Shown here: piece after piece, positions 1-11,331 of the stretch
Layout: the number at the start of each line of letters is the position of its first letter
Position numbering within the stretch: the first letter of the stretch is position 1
Assembly: GCA_002633005.1 (NCBI GenBank)
Contig: NMRA01000248.1
Span: 451,846 to 488,145 of the forward strand
DNA length: 36,300 bases
DNA from: Phoronis australis
Lineage: Eukaryota; Phoronida; Phoronidae
Reading direction: 5' to 3'
Translations under genes and position numbers: made by a program
Notes under the pieces: generated by a model
What the model saw: only the letters and a program-made list of their open reading frames with translations
Database searches by the model: none
Told to the model about the DNA's origin: nothing

Positions 1-118
1 CCTAAAATATAAGACTTAACTAGTCATATTAAATTAATATAAAAACATTTTATTTCATGAAAACGATATTACGTCGTAGAAAACTAGGTTTTTGAAAATT
101 TACGACCAAAAATTCATT

Positions 119-420
119 TTGCGTGAGATAGCTGAAGGCTCGCGTGAGTGCGTGAGGCAGTGGCCAAATGCGTGAGACTCACGCGAGATGTGTGAGACTT
201 GACAGGTCTGCATTTGCTCTCACCAAGTGCATAGAACCAGAGACCGTAGAGACTCGAAACCAACTTTGTTCTCGCGTAGCTGCGATCTCGCGCTGCTGAG
301 GTTGCGTCACGCATGCGTGGTATTTGTTTGCATGCGTTTTTTCCCGGCGTTGGTTATTCCTATGGAATTAACTGTCACCAAAACTTTTCGCAACTCCGAC
401 GTTTTTCAACCGATTGCGTG
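119..420. promoter_or_regulatory. Cluster of GCGTG (XRE/HRE-like) motifs
   Basis: Strict TNGCGTG matches (the AhR/ARNT xenobiotic-response core) occur at 119-125, 140-146, 414-420 and, inverted, 180-186. Further GCGTGAG copies lie at about 150 and 170, and a perfect 15-bp palindrome GCGTGAGACTCACGC at 170-184. The density is striking in AT-rich surroundings. Binding is inferred only from motif match; hypoxia (RCGTG) factors would fit the same core. Confidence 0.35.
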
Positions 421-2463
421 AGAGTCATTTATTAGAAAGCCCTTCGTCAGTTCTTGATGTTGACACTGTATGGTTGTAGCATTATTTCACATACATGACA
501 AGCTTAAAAAATATATTTTATTAATTATAAAACCAAGAATGTTACCAAACTACGAAAAATAACAGGGTGCAACAGTAACATAAAAAGGAAATGAACCAGA
601 GAGGTTATATAAAAGACTAGTTAAGCCATTAGGGAAATAATTTCAAGGATTCGAAAGATTTCTACCCTATCAAGACAAAGTTTTTAGAACATGGATTCCT
701 TACAATTGCTGTGAAGGATTTATCCAGGCATTCATCCAAAATTATACATATTCATGTTAATTGAACCTTTGATGCCGTTTGATACAGTTCTTAAGTAAAA
801 TTTCGGGATCGGCAGTGACATTACAAAAATGTGGTAAACCAATTACTCCGACTACCTATCCGAAATTTGTAGAAAAAAGCTTTCTGGTATAGAAAAATGA
901 GCAAACATCTCTTGTGTAGGTTAGAAGTGTGCTGCGAATACATCATTACATAGGTATTATTTTAAATGGAGTTTTTGCACCGAAATCCTTGATGGTAGTT
1001 GGAAAAAAACAAACAAAGGGGAAACTTTCCTGTCGTTTTGTTGTCAACTCATTGGCGGATCTAGGATGTTGCAAGGAGGATCCTAATCGCAGTTTTGGAT
1101 GGAAAATATACCCGTTAACCTCATTAGAAAAACGGCATGCTAGCGGCGGTTTCTGGCCGTCTCCAGAGCGGTCATCTCCCTAATTCCACCTATACTGAGT
1201 TCATTCTGACAAAAATGAGAAAGCGATAACGTGGTGTGGAAACATGAACGCACGCATGCCTCTGAAGAATGGTACTCTCGACATCAAAAGCCATTGGTCT
1301 GATGGTTGAATAAATCGGCAATAGCATAAAAACACGCCATAGACTATTTGACTGCAATTATGTCCATAAATTCGTTCTATCAACAACAAGAAAAACGATG
1401 TTACACGACATTCAAGTGAGGTGATCATCAGAAGTGATGAACATCCGGGTATTATAGGTTGCGGGGTTTTTGTTCCCACTTCCGCTGGCGGATATATTGT
1501 TACGTCATATAACATCATCATATTTTCAATTGAGAATGAGGATGGAACATTGACGTTCTAGGCAGAAAAGACCAAGGTCCGGGGTTCAATCTACATACTC
1601 GAAACTCAGACTCTAAGATAACCAACAACATGGCACTGACGCTTCGAGTAAACTTGCAAATTTGTACTCGAGAATGATGCGGCATGATTGCCGGCGAGCC
1701 CTGCTTAGTCGTTGGTAGATTAGACCCTGGGCCCCGTGACTAGGTCAGTCTCGTAGGTGGACGCTTGTTGTTTGCACATACTGGTCATATCATTAAACAT
1801 TACACATACCACGACATACTTGAACTGCCTTCTGCCTCAGTCAAAAATCAACATCTTGTTGAAACTGACACTATTCACTTGAAAACAACGCGACTGCAGC
1901 ACATAAGTTTGTTGAAATTTTAGAGAAAATTTAACATACACGTGTATTTTATGAGAGGCAGCATTATAAGCAACACGAGACTGGTGTTACAGTGGTTCCA
2001 CAACCCGGGTCAGTGGGACGAAGATCTCGTCGCGAGATCTACGCCAGTAAAATTAAATTACTTCATCTAAGACACGTAATGTGTAGAAGGCATACCTGTT
2101 CAGAGACAATGCCAAAAAATATGACGACACATTTTGCTTCTCAGATTTCAGGATACTCCTGCGGGTTTATGTCACACGACTACATATATAGCCCTTGAAG
2201 CAGTTGTAAGTCCGTATTCACCAGGTGACGAGTTGACCACTAGATACATTGTTATTCCGGCTACGCACGATAAAACTCGGGCGCACAAATGCGCTACATA
2301 AGTACATGGTCATTGGACCAATGATTTATGAATGACCACAGGTAGCCCACGGCCTCATTGCACCTGAGTAATTTTTTTGCATTCGCTCAGCACAAATGAC
2401 CAGAGTGAAGATGGTAACGATGCAGAAAGTCCAATTCTCTTATCTTAGTGTTTCTTACTTTGG
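421..2463. other. Unassigned non-coding DNA
   Basis: No gene recognised. Short open frames at 929-1183 (plus) and 1201-1521 (minus) have no family resemblance and no supporting splice or promoter signals. No repeat shared with the rest of the window was noticed. Confidence 0.5.
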
Positions 2464-2802
2464 CACGTCAATGACCGCTGACGTCATTGAGCAAGGTGAC
2501 GTTTAAAAAAAGCGTTTCAACTTTTCTGCGTGGAAAAATGCAATGCTGAAAGTGCAAGATTTGAAAATTTATGAATATACAGATTTAATTTTTGCCTTGC
2601 TGTTGTCCTATAAATAACCACGTATTATGTAATACCTCATCAAGTAGTTTTCAGAAAGGACAGAAACGTAGGCATTTGTTATCACATAGACGAGCGCTAT
2701 TTTGTGATTTAGCCGAGATTCACCAGCTCGTCGTTAAAGGTTAAAAGGTCACTTCTTATTAAAGCAAGAACAACCAGCTGAGGTCAATTTTAAATGGTAA
2801 GT
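2464..2802 (+). promoter_or_regulatory. Candidate CRE/TATA promoter with a first exon ending at ATG
   Basis: A perfect CRE palindrome TGACGTCA lies at 2479-2486, with flanking half sites CGTCA (2466-2470) and TGACG (2497-2501). About 125 bases downstream is a good TATA box, TATAAATA (2609-2616), which would place initiation near 2640. At 2797-2802 there is a consensus donor GTAAGT preceded directly by ATG (2794-2796). The layout suggests a cAMP/CREB-responsive promoter and a short first exon on the plus strand. I could not identify a downstream coding exon, so the transcript is hypothetical. Confidence 0.35.
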
Positions 2803-5800
2803 AAGTTAATTTAAAAGTTATTGTAAGTAACGGCTGCAAAATGCCAAACCAAACTCTCAATTATTCTTGCATGAAATTTGTGAGTATCGAAACCTGGAAA
2901 GAGTTATTTCCTATTTTACTATTGTAAACTGACGCCTGGATATTTCCAGACAAGTTGGGTCGTTATTTTTGGGAGTAAATATGCATTTTACTAAGGATTC
3001 AGTACTATCAAATAGTTCATTTAAATTGTATTGCTTTACTTATACTCGTTGGTTCCTTCAGTAAAATAATCAAAAGCTGGTACTTTCAGTATTGTGTGTC
3101 TCTTCAAAACATACCAGAGAGAAACTGGATGCGCTTTTGGATAAAACACATTCGAGGAGAGCCTGGTTCAACTCACGAAAAGACAGCCATTGAGCTTCTC
3201 GACCTATTATAATCGTGAAAAACTGAAAACGTCTACTTACATTATTTCAAAACTTGAGTATAACAATATCTAGGCCTTGTAACGACGGCTGGCACATAAT
3301 ACGAAAGGAAATGACAACAAACAACTCATAATAGAATCATTAAGGAGCGCATAAATAAACATTAAATTATCTAATGACACATATTATTTCTTTTTCACCT
3401 ATAACAAGGATTTTTTAATTCGTCATTATTTCACACAATTATTCTTGGCTACAGCGAACAAACAGCAGACATCTGTAGCGGATGTCTCCGAAAGCACTGG
3501 CAAACGCATTCTATACATTACACTCAGAATATATCTACATTCGTTCATTATTTCACACCAAAAACAAGATTCGCAATAAAGGCCCCCAAAGCACCATTCC
3601 AGCTGAGAATAGTTTGAGTCCGGAATGTACACACCCAATATAGTCGGTTTAAAAAGCGACTATCTATATTGACTTTAAAACCGTTGTATGCACAGTTATC
3701 GAAATAAACAAAATTAGAATAAGAAGATATGATACTGCAGCTTATTGTTATCGATATTTGCAATGTGGCTGTCGCTAAATATACTGACATTACCAGCTCC
3801 AAGCAAGTGAGCTCGTTTTGCGAGTAATGTGCTGAAGTAGGCCCAGAATAAGAACTTAACGAGAAGGAAGTAAACCATCGGTATCAGGTTATTTTCGCAA
3901 AATGGTCTCGCTGTTCGAATCGTTCTCCATCGACATGTTGGGAACTCACGCAGTTACAAGCAAGCACACACCATATGTAAACACTTCATGAGCCAACTTT
4001 GTCACTATTACGAGAGGTAGTCGGCTATTAGCCTGTAACACGACTGAAACCATATGCAGGATTTCCACGCGTCTGACTTTCTGTTGCACGCTGGCTACCA
4101 CTTTTTATCTTGGTGCCAAATGCATTTTTAAAATAAAATTAGAAACCAAAAGTATGAGATCATTCTTCCATGTTGCTGTATTCATAGTTTGTATCACTGT
4201 TTCCGAGTAAGATCAACTTGGCAAACAAAGTCAAGATGCGTGTCATTACGCCATCAAGCATTGTGTAGCCATGTAAACATACCTTCTCGACAGTGCCACT
4301 GGCGTTTTATAACAATTTTATTCTCATTGACGAAAATATGAATTCGAAAACGTTGTCAGGAAATTGGTCTTTCAAAGGATATAGTATGTGATAGGTTCGT
4401 GCGAAATTCGGCTACCGTCATGCATTAGTCGGTTCATTGCACCATAGGCTACCTGGTCTTTGAAATTATTAGAACCAGCTAAGCTGTTTGCTTTAGAGTG
4501 CGCAATATTCAATGTTACATCAATTATAGCAGAACTAATACAGGTTATCCGAACTGCAGTTTCCGTAACCATCATAACTGCATAACGTAACAAAAAGATA
4601 CGTCTCGTTTCTATCGTGCAAACTACGGACACACTGTTCACGCGCGCGGGCGCGTGCACCTCGAACATACAGCGTGCTCACTTTTAACGTTCACTCTTAC
4701 CTAGAGTCTAACTTCCTCGGGGCACTTCACTAACACCTGTCTGTTGGTGAACGGACCACCTACAACTAACCGGCCGTTGGAACACACTCGAACCATTCAC
4801 ATAGAACGATGGCTTCCAATGCAAAGCAGCAGTGCATTATTCCAATAAATTAGAAATGAATAGCATTCAAACTACCAATAGAGCTTCTATGGAGTCGGCT
4901 ACATCAAAAAAGTCATATCTCACGGTCAGACGGTGGTAGAATAGAAGATAGAAGGGGTTATCGGCCATTTTATCATATTAGTTGTATATTAAAGGCCACA
5001 GACTCTGTTCTAAAGTTTTTGCACAACCAGCCACACGTGGTTTTTACAAGCGAATCTTCCTCCAAAGACATTCCAAGGTTTCCAGAGAAGTGATGTATAT
5101 TAATCTCTTCAAATGACTCAGGTATTAACGTAATCCACTTAATAAGAGGAATATACAGGTATGAGTCGGTGTGCCGGCATTCTTTGAAAGACGGGTTTGT
5201 CAGCTTTGTGGGGGTTCTAGAATGTCGTCAGTTCAGAGCGTGACCATCTAGAGAATCCGAGAAATTTAAAAGAAATGCAAGAAAAAATGACGTCTCAGCA
5301 ATTAATCACGGAAAATTTCTTTATGAAGTACCACCCTGACGCCAGGTGTGTCTTCCAGTCTCACAGAGAAGTGGCAATCGGTTGTGCTTTGAGTGCCCGA
5401 AAGTTTCCGAGCATGCACGAATGGTCTTTTGTTACAGACATTAGTCTGTTGACGCAGTTTGTGGGAACCTCATGTGACAATATTTAATATATTCCACCTA
5501 GTCAAATCAAATTCGTCATAATCAATTTGTGTAAAGCTCCGTTCAGAGTGGACTGAGCATATTCATCGCAAGCACATCTAGGATGTAACACGAAGGGGAC
5601 ACCAGACCACACTGTCCAAATGCCACGTGTTCGCAAAAACGGCAGATGGTGTCTTTTTATCCGTGTCCCCTCCAGGGGGGTCCTGTCCCACCTAATTTCG
5701 TTGGATTGACAGTAAAAAATTACACTTTAAGGACGGTATCACGTGGTCGCAGTAACACATCATGCATTGGCAGATAGGAGGACTGATGCAATAAACCATT

Positions 5801-8800
5801 ATAGAATATAAAAATAAATTTAAAAAATAACCTACTTCATTCACGAGGACGCCTGCCTAACTGCTTCGAAATCTGACGTCACAGCAGCACTGGTATTTCA
5901 CTTCACAGCTGGCACGTGACATCTTGAAATACTCGCGACAGTGAAAGATTTCTTCCGATGGCAAAAGAAATTATCTCCCACATTATAACACAGAGTTGAG
6001 GTGCAATTTTCTCTCAATGTTCTTCTGCACCAAAGAGCGCCTTGGAAGGAACCGGGCGTAGATGGCCCATCGCGGCCAGATAAAACAAGAGCCGACAGTA
6101 CTTTAGACCCAAGTATTTCAACTTAATGCGATTACCTAAGCGGTTCACTTAATTTATCCTATTAAATTTTTCACCTGACTTAGTTATTTTAAAGGTCTTT
6201 CAATGTGTTTTAAGAGCGGTGCGGTTGGGTTTGCAAAGGTATGTTAATGAACTATGCAGGCTCGCGGGAAGTTGCGTTAACGCACGCGACAGGCTCGTTA
6301 CCAACTTGGTAAAAACACAACCACGGCGAAAGAGTTAGTTTGAAAAGGACACTAAACCCAGATTGTTTACTATTAACAGACATCAACACCAACTTGGGGG
6401 GCTCGAAGGATTCCCTCCATTAGGCGAAGTGGGTAAAAAATCCACCTCAGAGAAACAAATATTCCGAAAAAAGTCCACTAAAAAGACAGAAACTATCAAA
6501 ATTCGAGAAATGCACAGTTCATAGCTCTGAACGTACCCTGAGAATCTTGAAGGTCCCCTTTCTCAAAATTTCGAGTCCCCATTTTTAGGCTGAGTGTGCG
6601 CATGGAGATGGAATCAAAACTACCAAACATGGTTTAAGTTCTTTTTTAACAAAAACAGTGCGAGTTCGACGTGTCCTCATTATGTATCTTCCTACATGTA
6701 TCTTATTACAAGACAATTATAGAGACATAGGTTATGGTAAAAATATTAATTACTAAGACAGCCCTTTGGCAGTAACATGAGATGCCAAATACGTCGATGT
6801 CTTCAATGCCTCAAAGAATTGCAGATATAACCGACAATTTCCTTGCAAATGATGTTTCACTATAGTTATAAAGCACATCGGAGCATTGTTTTAAAGAGAA
6901 ATGCGTGCAAGGTTCGTATCGTCCACCTCATGTGAGCACGTTATGCATCTGTTCTAATATCTTATCAAAGTTGTAATTAATAGTTGGTAATACAGATATT
7001 AATCTTGGCCAAGAGGCAAGATTGACCGTACGACCCTGGCAATGCCCCCACAAAGAGGGTCATTATTACATAAGCTCGTCTGCTACCTATACACACTTGA
7101 GTACAGCAATACCTGTGCAGTGAAAAAACGGACGTACCAAACTAAGCGCACGTGCGTTCATGCACGTTCCACAAAAGCAAATTATGAGATGGATCAGCAT
7201 TTTAAATGAAGATGGCGACACTAATCAAACGAAAATAACACTTACCTCCGTAGAACCGCACCGGAGCTGCTCGCAGACACACTATACTAGAGCTGAGAGT
7301 GGAAAGGTTAGCTCATGAAAACGTGTTCCAATGTAACGTGAGGGAAGTGTAGTCTGGAGGCTTGTTGAAAGTTGAGGCGTGTTAACCCTTGTAATCTAAC
7401 AATAGCCCAGGTGTGAGGTACAGCTAGCGTGAAATTAAAATAGCATTATTAGCTAGTAATAATACATACATTGCTATTGTGCTAGTCTGTCCATTTAGTT
7501 GTATTCCAAAATTTGGCAACAGATGAGTCATCGTTCACGTGGAGTAGGTAAACGTACACGTATCATGTCCGTGTCTCACGGGCGGCATGAAAGGCTAGAC
7601 TTCGATCTAGGCGGATTCAGCTCGGTACAGCTGGAACGTCAATTTCAGTCAGTACATGAAATCTCTCGTTGCCTCCAGTTAACCTCAAAATCAAAACGTG
7701 TGAGAAGGACACGCAATAAGAGGCCATGCTGAACGAACTAGTGGGACGGCATTGAGGAGACAAGGCGTAACCATGAGGACAGCTATTGTTGGATTCATTC
7801 GCACAGGCTGAGATTCCTAGTGGACACCTATTGGCTCCATATCTTCACGCTGTGCTCTTCGCGATTGACGAATACTGCTTAATTCCTGGGGGCGTAACGA
7901 AGCATTTTTGACAAGTAGGCTACGCACCTCGAAGCGATTTATCGTAAGAATTCGTCAGGAATTACGACGGATAGCACACACCTGTATCTGTGTACGGAAG
8001 CCACGCCCCGTGAGTTCGTGAGCTGATTCTCTTTGAAAGCAGCAATACTGCCTCGCTTTTTTTCTACAAACCATAAAGTACCACGACCAGGAACCTGTCT
8101 TGCAATAATGCTGAAGCTCTCGGGGGAAAATTTTAGAGAGTTTATGACAAGCCAAGATCAAATAGATGAACTATGTTTCAAATAGTTACCCAAGTAGCGG
8201 GTGCTCCTCCGCCTGGATATTGCTGCCACCATAGATGACCCAGGATGGGTTGGTACTGAGCTTAGTGAAATCAAAACTTTATTTACCCATACATACCCAC
8301 AGACACTCTAAAAATACTTTTTCAAGTTCAACAAAACATTTCAACAACAGACTGTCCCGTCAGGAGTTCGTCATTTAATGTTTTGTTTATTAAGTATATA
8401 ATTCTCAATAGCAGACTTGAGCCAAAACTCCACGTTTTTCCACAGTTCCATCAGAAAATTGGGGATTTTCGAAGCTCTGGAAGATGTTCGAATTTTAGGA
8501 ATTCCTCATCGCCCAGGCTTTCGCCACACACCGCGTAGACCTTCACCCTGGTTAGCATTGTTACAGTGGCATATACAAAACACTGTATACATAACAGAAT
8601 GCCCGCGGCTAAAGCTACCATTCCGCTATTTATTGTCGCGGATAATTCATGAACACACAGTCTCTGCTTGAGTGATCACAGAAGTAAACAAAGTCAAGCG
8701 CAGAAAAGGTGCGTTCATTTAGAAATCATTTGAGCACAACATGTATACAATCGTTTTTTGTTTCATTTATCTGGTATATAACCAGGGTTACCATAGAATC

Positions 8801-8839
8801 ATACGCTCAAGCATCTCATCTTACACACAAACCACTTAC
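2803..8839. other. Unassigned non-coding DNA
   Basis: About 6 kb with no recognisable exon. It contains a short direct repeat (CATTATTTCACAC at about 3425 and 3546), a 12-bp palindrome TGCGTTAACGCA at 6273-6284, and a GC-rich CGCGCGCGGGCGCGTGC patch near 4640. Open frames at 5275-5487, 7499-7732 and 7955-8161 (minus) are not recognised; 7.5-8.3 kb might be a much decayed transposon, but I cannot name it. Confidence 0.45.
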
Positions 8840-9088
8840 GAACCTGTGAATCATGCATACGAACCCAAAAAATCACGCATACGAACGAAAATCATGTGCA
8901 CGAACCATAAAAATATCATATACGGATACAAATCATACGCACGAACCACCAGGTGGCAGTGTTCGTGCGTGTGAGTCGATGCTCGTATGTATGATTTTGT
9001 GTTCGTATTAAATGATTTTTGTGATTCGTTCGCTTGATTTTTGTTCGTACGCGTGAATGTTGGGTTCGTATGCATGATTCATGGGTTC
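8840..9088. mobile_element. Foldback (long inverted-repeat) element, 249 bp
   Basis: The ends GAACCTGTGAATCATGCATA and its near inverse at 9062-9088 (TATGCATGATTCATGGGTTC) start two arms of roughly 100-120 bp that pair imperfectly inward. Each arm is itself built from degenerate repeats of about 20-23 bp carrying CATACGAAC / GTTCGTATG. The apex at 8946-8959 is CCACCAGGTGGCAG. It has no coding capacity. It is likely a foldback-type or MITE-like element, and a strong hairpin if single-stranded. Confidence 0.82.
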
Positions 9089-9144
9089 AATCTGGAAACC
9101 TCCCAGCTTACTGGGGTGTCTTCCGGTCACGCCACCCTCATCAT

Positions 9145-9355
9145 AATTTATAAAGCGAAGCTTTTGCGAAGCGCACCAATTTGCTGGATTTCTAAATTCA
9201 ATAAGTCAAATTTGCGAGTGCAAAACTATATTTTCCAGGTGCCCCTCTCTGGCAAGGGATACCGGAGACAACTTTCGCTTTATTTTTTCTCGAAACTGTG
9301 TATTACCCGGAGCGGATCCAGGATTTTGCGTTGAAGGGGGGGGCATGGCATAGTA
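9145..9355. repeat. Repeat segment preceding copy 1, shared with 32510
   Basis: AAAGCGAAGCTTTTGCG (9151) through CAACTTTCGCTTTATTT and TCTCGAAACTGT is matched at 32513-32663 with moderate divergence. This shows the repeat family extends to the left of the tandem unit. The segment also contains the left end of a MITE-like piece at about 9308. Confidence 0.75.
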
Positions 9356-9441
9356 TTAGCCCGTCAGACATTCGCACTTCCGAAAAGCCAAATGTAATCT
9401 AGGAGAATTGGGGGGCCATGGTCCCACTAGATGCGCCACTG
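9308..9441. mobile_element. Diverged relative of the GGCGGATCCAGG MITE
   Basis: Left end CGGAGCGGATCCAGGATTTT followed by a run of eight G, and right end ATGCGCCACTG. The left end matches 13865-13880 and the right end is its degenerate inverse. It is absent from the homologous position at 32663, consistent with a separate insertion. Confidence 0.55.
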
Positions 9442-10579
9442 ATTACTTGGCAAAAATTGATGACCAGACAGGTAACATCAATTGCTGCGCATTTCCCGAT
9501 ATTTGAAAAAATAGATATTTTCATCTTTAGGGGACCCGCTCTTGAAGGAGGCCATTGATGACATTCAAGTGGCCACCCTTTTTGTGTTTTAATTGACAAA
9601 TTCTTAAGGGGCCGCTCAAGGAGAGAGGGCCCAATGTTGGAATCGATTACCTCTATTTTCCTGTTTTGAGTGAAATCAAGCAACCGGCTTTCATGTTGAA
9701 GGAGGTCACTTCTTGCATCGTTCTGGGACCACACGACGATGGAATGAACTGTCACACTTTTTTCCAAGCTTAATGATGTTTAGCCTTTCATCTTAAGGTG
9801 TCCTATTTCAGACGGTACCCACTATCGTTGGAGCAGTTCGGGGGAAATGTCCCTTGGTCCCTCTATACATGTAAATCTGACACTGCCAAGTATTCACAAT
9901 GGGAAAATGAGATTCCAAATTCATCAAAAAACCCCACAAAATATTCGTGAACAACACAGCCATTCGACTCAAACAATAAAAAATTAAAAAATACAATAGG
10001 ACTGCCACCATCGAAAGGTTGGAACTTTGAAGAAAGTGAAGACCATTATTTGTAAATTACAGAAAAGAACTATTTCCGATGGTTAGTTATAAACTAATGT
10101 AACTGTTTCCCGTAGTATCACAAGAATAGTATATCTGTTGAAGATGGTTACTATGAGTTGTTTGTAAGGAATTTCCAGGTGTGCAAAACACTGCTGTCTA
10201 GGCTACTATTAATTTGTGATGACCGTGTACATGTCGAAAGGGGTACTCAAAGAACTCTCGCAATCATAAACAAAGATTTCAGCGTTTCTTGTTTGTCAGT
10301 GGAGTTCAAGTTGACCTCGTGAACCGCTATAAGTACCTCTGAAATGAGCAAAAATGCACCTGAATACGCATGCCCCATCTCCCATATTCCCCTGGTTACC
10401 CGTCAGTAGTCTGCGAGCATGCACGCGGAATTGCTTATAACATTCCGTTTTGATAAACAAATTCGTTGGTTTCAAAATTGTTTATGTATCTACGAAAATC
10501 GATTCATAGATTTTATATTTTTATAAACATTTTATTTCTAAATACACTGAGATATACAGCAATGAGGTATATGCAAATG

Positions 10580-10634
<55 letters not shown>

Positions 10635-11331
10635 TATCTAAATAATACAAATTCACGGTTGATCTAATCTAAATAAGTATTGAGGGTTTCCCAAAAGGCA
10701 GTTTTACGGAGTTGTATATTTTTTACTTGACAATAGTTATACAAGAGCCATTGCAATTTTAAATATCTAGGAATAATCTGGTCCCTAGAGCATTTATGAA
10801 TGAAATACTGACAAATAGTTAATATAGTATTAACATCTTCAAAATTACATCCAGAATATGCTGTCTAAATAACATTTTTATCTAAGATTAAATCGTGTTG
10901 TGCAGTTACATAAATCAAAAGTTTCTGAATTTCACACCACCAAGTTTTTACAGAACCACATTCCACAAACATATTGTTAAAAGTTTCAACAGTTCCATAA
11001 CAGTTCCATAGATTAATAGATGATTTTTAACAATTAGAAGCTAATCTTGCAAGAAGTGATGATGTTTCAGTGAATTTTAATGCAGCCTGAATTTGGATAA
11101 ACTCTATAATCTGATCCCCAAATAGCAAAATAACTCTCAAAGATATTGATGAAATTCGGACTCACAAACCGTGGATAGAAAAAACGTTTTAAAAATCCCA
11201 AAGTCAATAAAATTGAACTTATTGCTTGGAAAGTTTGCCTTGGCACTTCCTTAGTGTTTTTAGTTTCCTGTAGTATTAAGCAATGGATTTTTGTTCTTCA
11301 TAACTGAATTGATTGCTTGTCTTGAGAGAGT
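9356..11331. repeat. 2 kb tandem repeat, copy 1
   Basis: Starts TTAGCCCGTCAGACATTCGCAC and aligns with 11332 onward. It contains GACCAGACAGGTAACATC, the AC microsatellite, and CACGGTTGATCTAATC downstream of that. It ends abruptly at about 11331, lacking the last 540 bases that copy 2 carries. Open frames are shared between copies but resemble no known transposon protein. Confidence 0.88.
10582..10629 (+). repeat. AC dinucleotide microsatellite, long allele-like copy
   Basis: An almost pure run of about 24 AC units followed by GCACATATC. The homologous tract in the neighbouring repeat copy (12620-12638) has about 9-10 units. Confidence 0.97.

Noticed and set aside
1540-1760. tRNA/SINE-like B box (GGGGTTCAATC) and a 5S-like AAGCAGGG on the minus strand
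   Set aside because: No A box at proper spacing, no pairing T-stem or acceptor stem, and no longer 5S match.
3462-3502. AGACATC...GATGTCT hairpin and the nearby CATTATTTCACAC direct repeat
   Set aside because: Too short to separate from chance in 36 kb and with no associated feature.
7499-8161. Possible decayed transposase (plus frame at 7499-7732, minus frame at 7955-8161)
   Set aside because: Fragments were arginine-rich and suggestive, but no catalytic motif or alignable block could be followed through the stops.
9399-9767. Minus-strand open frame shared by the tandem repeat copies
   Set aside because: Conservation is explained by nucleotide-level duplication; it matches no transposase, reverse transcriptase or other domain I know, and the copy at 32.7 kb does not keep the frame cleanly.
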